Source of the DNA: Turritopsis dohrnii
Taxonomy: Eukaryota > Cnidaria > Hydrozoa > Anthoathecata > Oceaniidae
DNA length: 64,000 nucleotides
Direction: 5' to 3'
Assembly (NCBI GenBank): GCA_027922465.2
Contig: BQMF02000031.1
Coordinates: 1,178,001 to 1,242,000, forward strand
The position numbers were made by a program, and so were the translations under genes. This document shows, piece after piece, positions 45,186 to 64,000 of this stretch (positions are counted from its first letter, which is position 1; every line of letters starts with the position of its first letter). Under the pieces are notes generated by a model, which saw only the letters and a program-made list of their open reading frames with translations, was not told the origin of the DNA and searched no databases.

Positions 45186-45439
45186 TTGAAATTGTTCAAT
45201 TCTAATGAAGATTTGATAGAGGAATAACTTTGTACTGCTGATTTCGAATTTGAGATCGACTTGTGCATAAGGCCAAATTAGGCCAAATTTGGACCAAATT
45301 TTGAAAATTGTTCAACGGTAATGAAAATTTGCACACGGAGCAATTTTATAGCGCAAGTTTTGATTTACATTAGTGCAGAAACAGCATCAAAATTAATCAA
45401 GATATTCATCTAATTGCCATGATCACACTGTCAGCATCC

Positions 45440-45650
45440 CAAAATCATCAAAAAATTTTTACCAACAAAGTTTCATTCCTCGCTCCTCCATTCTCTGGAA
45501 TTCTTTACCCCAGTCTGTTTTTCCTTCTCATTATAATCTTCAACACTTTAAATGTAATGTCCATTGTCACCTTTCCTCCTTGTACCTCAATACACATTAG
45601 TGGTTTTAAACCTTGTATTGAGCAACTAATTAAAAAAAAAAAAAAAAATC
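45440..45650 (+). pseudogene. LINE 3' fragment inside the foldback element
   Basis: One frame reads QQSFIPRSSILWNSLPQSVF then HYNLQHFKCNVHCHLSSLYL and a TAG, followed by about 45 bases and a run of 17 As at 45633-45649. This is the C-terminal end of a jockey/CR1-type ORF2 plus its poly(A). Confidence 0.75.
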
Positions 45651-46855
45651 AGTTGAGCAAGTCGATGAATATGTTAATTCTAATGATATGCAGTCCTGAT
45701 AATATTTTCAACTACAGCTGTTCCATGTCACCTCTGACATATTTTTCTATTGATCTTACTCTTGCTGTATTGTGATAGCTGAAGATGTTTTGATTTTTCT
45801 GTCATCATCAGTTTAAAATAAAAATTAAAGTTGAATTGTAAGTATTTTTACAAGAAGTTAATAAATAAGAACCACATTTCTATAAAATGTTAGATATAAA
45901 GTTTAAATGTGCTAAAATTTAAAGAAAGTGCTGTTAAAATGCAAGAGTGCAAACTCCATTATAATTACATTAACAATAACACACATCGGCTCATAAGATG
46001 ACAATGGAGAAAAGAAAAACTAAAACAAAACATGTGAGCACATAGAGCAAAAAATATAAACAATTTTTCTCTGTATTCGTCAATGTTATCCAAAGTGCAG
46101 AAAACCTCGACCGACTACTTCTGTATTCTGAATCATGCACATCTTCATGATTTGAGAACTCGCCTCGTAACTTTGATCATTGTGTAAGACGATTAGAAAA
46201 AGCAAGTGTTGTACAGCTTTACGCTTCCTGAAAGACTGCATATTTAAAGCATGCCACTTATCAGGCATCAAATGAACGAAAACATGTATTTCTGAAAGTC
46301 CTTAAATTATAAAACTTTAGGGCAAGTCAAAATCTCCTGCTGAAAGTTTCCGTCGTTAATGTACATCAACATGCGCCAGATGGCGTAAAACGAAAAAGAA
46401 ACCACATTTAACGAGTACCATTGGTTAACATCATCGTACCTTGTTTAGATTTGGCCTCAAATTGTTCCACTAGAATTTTCATAAGAATTGAACAATTTTC
46501 AAAGTTTGGTCCGAATTTGGCCTAATTTGGCCTTATGCACAAGTCGATCTTCAAACTCGAAATCAACAGTACAAAGTTATTCCTCTATTAAATCTTCATT
46601 ACAGTTGAAAAATTTTCAAAATTTGGTCCAAATTTGGCCTAATTTGACCTTATCCACAATTTAACCTTCATATTTGAAATCAGCAGTACAAACTTGTTCC
46701 ACTATTAAATTTTCATTAAAATTGAACGATTTTCAAAATTTGCCTCAAATTTGCCTACTTTGCCTTTTTTAAAAAACTCACACCACTCCCAGTGAACTTT
46801 CGAAAATATCCCTTGCCATATTTGAAAAATATTCTGAAAATCAAGCACACACGAT

Positions 46856-47122
46856 AAATCGTAAGAAATTTTTGAAAACTTTAATAACTCGATTTGATTT
46901 ATTTGAAAAATTAACTTCGAGTTATTAACTTGAATTCAAAATTTGACTTTTTAAATTTCAAGTTAATAACTCGAGTTGTAAAAGCGACAAATATATTTTC
47001 GAGTTATTAACTCGAAAGAATATAGAAAATTCAAAATTCCGAGCTAATAACTCGAATTATGACGTCATAATTCATAACTCGACTTTATAACTCGATTTTA
47101 TAACTCGAGTTTTCCGGGCCTC
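46856..47122 (-). repeat. Right foldback arm
   Basis: Inverted copy of the left arm. Further similarity continues inward to about 46440 (repeated TTTGGCCTAATTTGGCC blocks). Confidence 0.88.
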
Positions 47123-47184
47123 TAGATATAGGATAGGTTTATTGTTTTTTTAATTACTTTCACTCTCTTCACATTTTTTTCACT

Positions 47185-47523
47185 ATTTATTTATTTATTT
47201 ATTTATTTATTTGGTATTGTTTTACGTGGCTAGCCTCAATCAGTTGTTATTGCATCTGCTTTCCAGGAGGGGTCACGGCTTAGGTTGGAGGCTCCGAAGT
47301 ATTTGACACTCATGAGTGACACAAACCCAATCAAGGGCCTGTGCTTTGCTGGATTACCTCCTGCAACACCCAATGTATCACCTACCCAATTTCCCTCACA
47401 TGGCATGGGTCAACCCGGCGCTATGGTTCATTCACTCGTGTATGGTGAATCGCCGCCAAGGGGAATTGAACCCCGATCTCCCGCATGAAATACGAGAGTG
47501 ATAACCACCATACTACGGCGCCA
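47185..47523 (-). mobile_element. tRNA-derived SINE, minus strand, with (AAAT)n tail
   Basis: The head at 47523-47450 (minus) reads GGCGCCGTAGTATGGTGGTT, then a GCGGGAGATC stretch and B-box GGGGTTCAATTCCCC, resembling tRNA-Asp/Glu/Gly. The body runs left to an (AAAT)n tail, seen as ATTTATTT repeats at 47185-47212 on the plus strand. A GC-richer composition sets it off from its surroundings. Confidence 0.78.
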
Positions 47524-48085
47524 CCTATTTTGCTTAATATGACCTAATTTCTGTTTAAAAAGCACAAGTGCACCATTTTCTATTTAGATTACAGTTCTTC
47601 ATAAAATCTTCACTTAGATGATGATGCATCTCGGTTTTTCTTTTCTTCTGTTAATTTCTGACTTTTTATTTCTATATTAGGTTGCACCTATTGTAATAGA
47701 TGGTGTCCCTTCTGCCATTTGGCGGTAATATATTTTCAATTTCAATTTCAATTTCCCCAAAATTTTCCTTTTAGTTCTAAAGTTTCTTCCATTAAGATAT
47801 GTTCACATTACTTTCACTAAAGATAATGAATTGTTATAAATCAAACTAAGGGCTAGAGTGTTCTAGCATCAGAATGATGAATACCTCATTAGAACAATAA
47901 GAAAGGGGAAACGAGAAACGAGAAGTTGAAAAATATAAAAATGGCAAAAAAAGGGGACGAATAAAAGATTCCCATATAGAACACTTTCACTTTCAGTTTA
48001 CTCACAAACTATAATGGTTTATCTTTAACAAACATTATTATATATATATAAATATTGTTTATTGCAGTTAAATTGAAAAGTCATT
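47524..48085. other. Upstream region of the ABC transporter gene
   Basis: Contains a CAATTT triplet run near 47738. TTTATTGCAG ends about 20 bases before the ATG at 48086 and could be the acceptor of a 5' UTR intron. The promoter is not identifiable. Confidence 0.4.
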
Positions 48086-63966
<15,881 letters not shown>

Positions 63967-64000
63967 GTAAGAAAGAACTTTTTAATTTCCAATTATTTTA

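Larger units (their letters stand above)
44873..47122. mobile_element. Foldback, MULE-like element with long palindromic arms and 9-bp TSD
   Basis: The ends GAGGCCCGG/CCGGGCCTC are flanked by the direct repeat TAGATATAG (44864-44872 and 47123-47131). The arms are inverted copies of each other over at least 310 bp, with weaker matching to about 530-680 bp. Each arm carries the palindrome CGAGTTATTAACTCG and variants roughly every 40 bases. A 9-bp target duplication with long TIRs is the pattern of Mutator-like (MULE/foldback) elements. No transposase is present; the middle holds a LINE 3' fragment and AT-rich sequence. Confidence 0.88.

Noticed and set aside
47285..47501. Proline-rich plus-strand frames as peptides
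   Set aside because: They are the reverse reading of a tRNA-derived SINE.

Overview
This is animal nuclear DNA: AT-rich, with intron-split genes using GT/AG boundaries, single-exon rhodopsin-class receptors, tRNA-derived SINEs, LINEs, a copia element and many short inverted-repeat elements. The host genes and repeat flora fit an early-branching metazoan, most likely a cnidarian (possibly a hydrozoan). That placement is inference only; there is no rRNA or mitochondrial marker here.

Layout. 1-6.4 kb: a damaged element with ~100 bp inverted ends that carried a PIN/FEN-like + CXC-domain gene. A LINE sits in one of its exons, and that LINE is itself interrupted by two further inserts. 7.7-10.1 kb: a MITE and a 5'-truncated LINE with an open reverse-transcriptase frame. 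12.8-14.4 kb (minus): a class A neuropeptide-type GPCR. 18.8-23.8 kb (minus): a complete 17-exon glutamate carboxypeptidase II / NAALADase gene, rebuilt here exon by exon to 738 codons plus stop. 24.3-24.6 kb (minus): NDUFA5 of respiratory complex I in one exon. 25.4-26.5 kb: a non-autonomous DNA transposon with 15-bp perfect ends and a 6-bp target duplication. 27.2-28.5 kb: a LINE with poly(A) and a target duplication. 30.9-31.1 kb: a tRNA-like gene inside perfect 31-bp inverted repeats. 31.2-32.4 kb: a decayed second-clade LINE. 32.7-37.2 kb (minus): an apparently intact copia element with 185-bp LTRs that look identical. 44.9-47.1 kb: a foldback (MULE-like) element with long arms built from repeated palindromes and a 9-bp target duplication. 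48.1 kb to beyond the window end (plus): an ABCC10/MRP7-type ABC transporter with 16 exons visible. Its introns hold a Helitron-derived long-inverted-repeat element, two tRNA-Asn-like relics, SINE pieces and a complete single-exon GPCR gene at 61.3-62.2 kb.

The host genes are not an operon or pathway: they are a membrane peptidase, a complex I subunit, a drug/organic-anion transporter and two receptors. Most of the remaining DNA is layered mobile elements. The strongest candidates for something little described are the PIN/CXC inverted-repeat element, the palindrome-armed foldback element, the tRNA-in-TIR element and the Rep/helicase foldback in the ABCC10 intron. All exon boundaries and similarities were read by eye from the sequence and remembered family features; no database search was possible.
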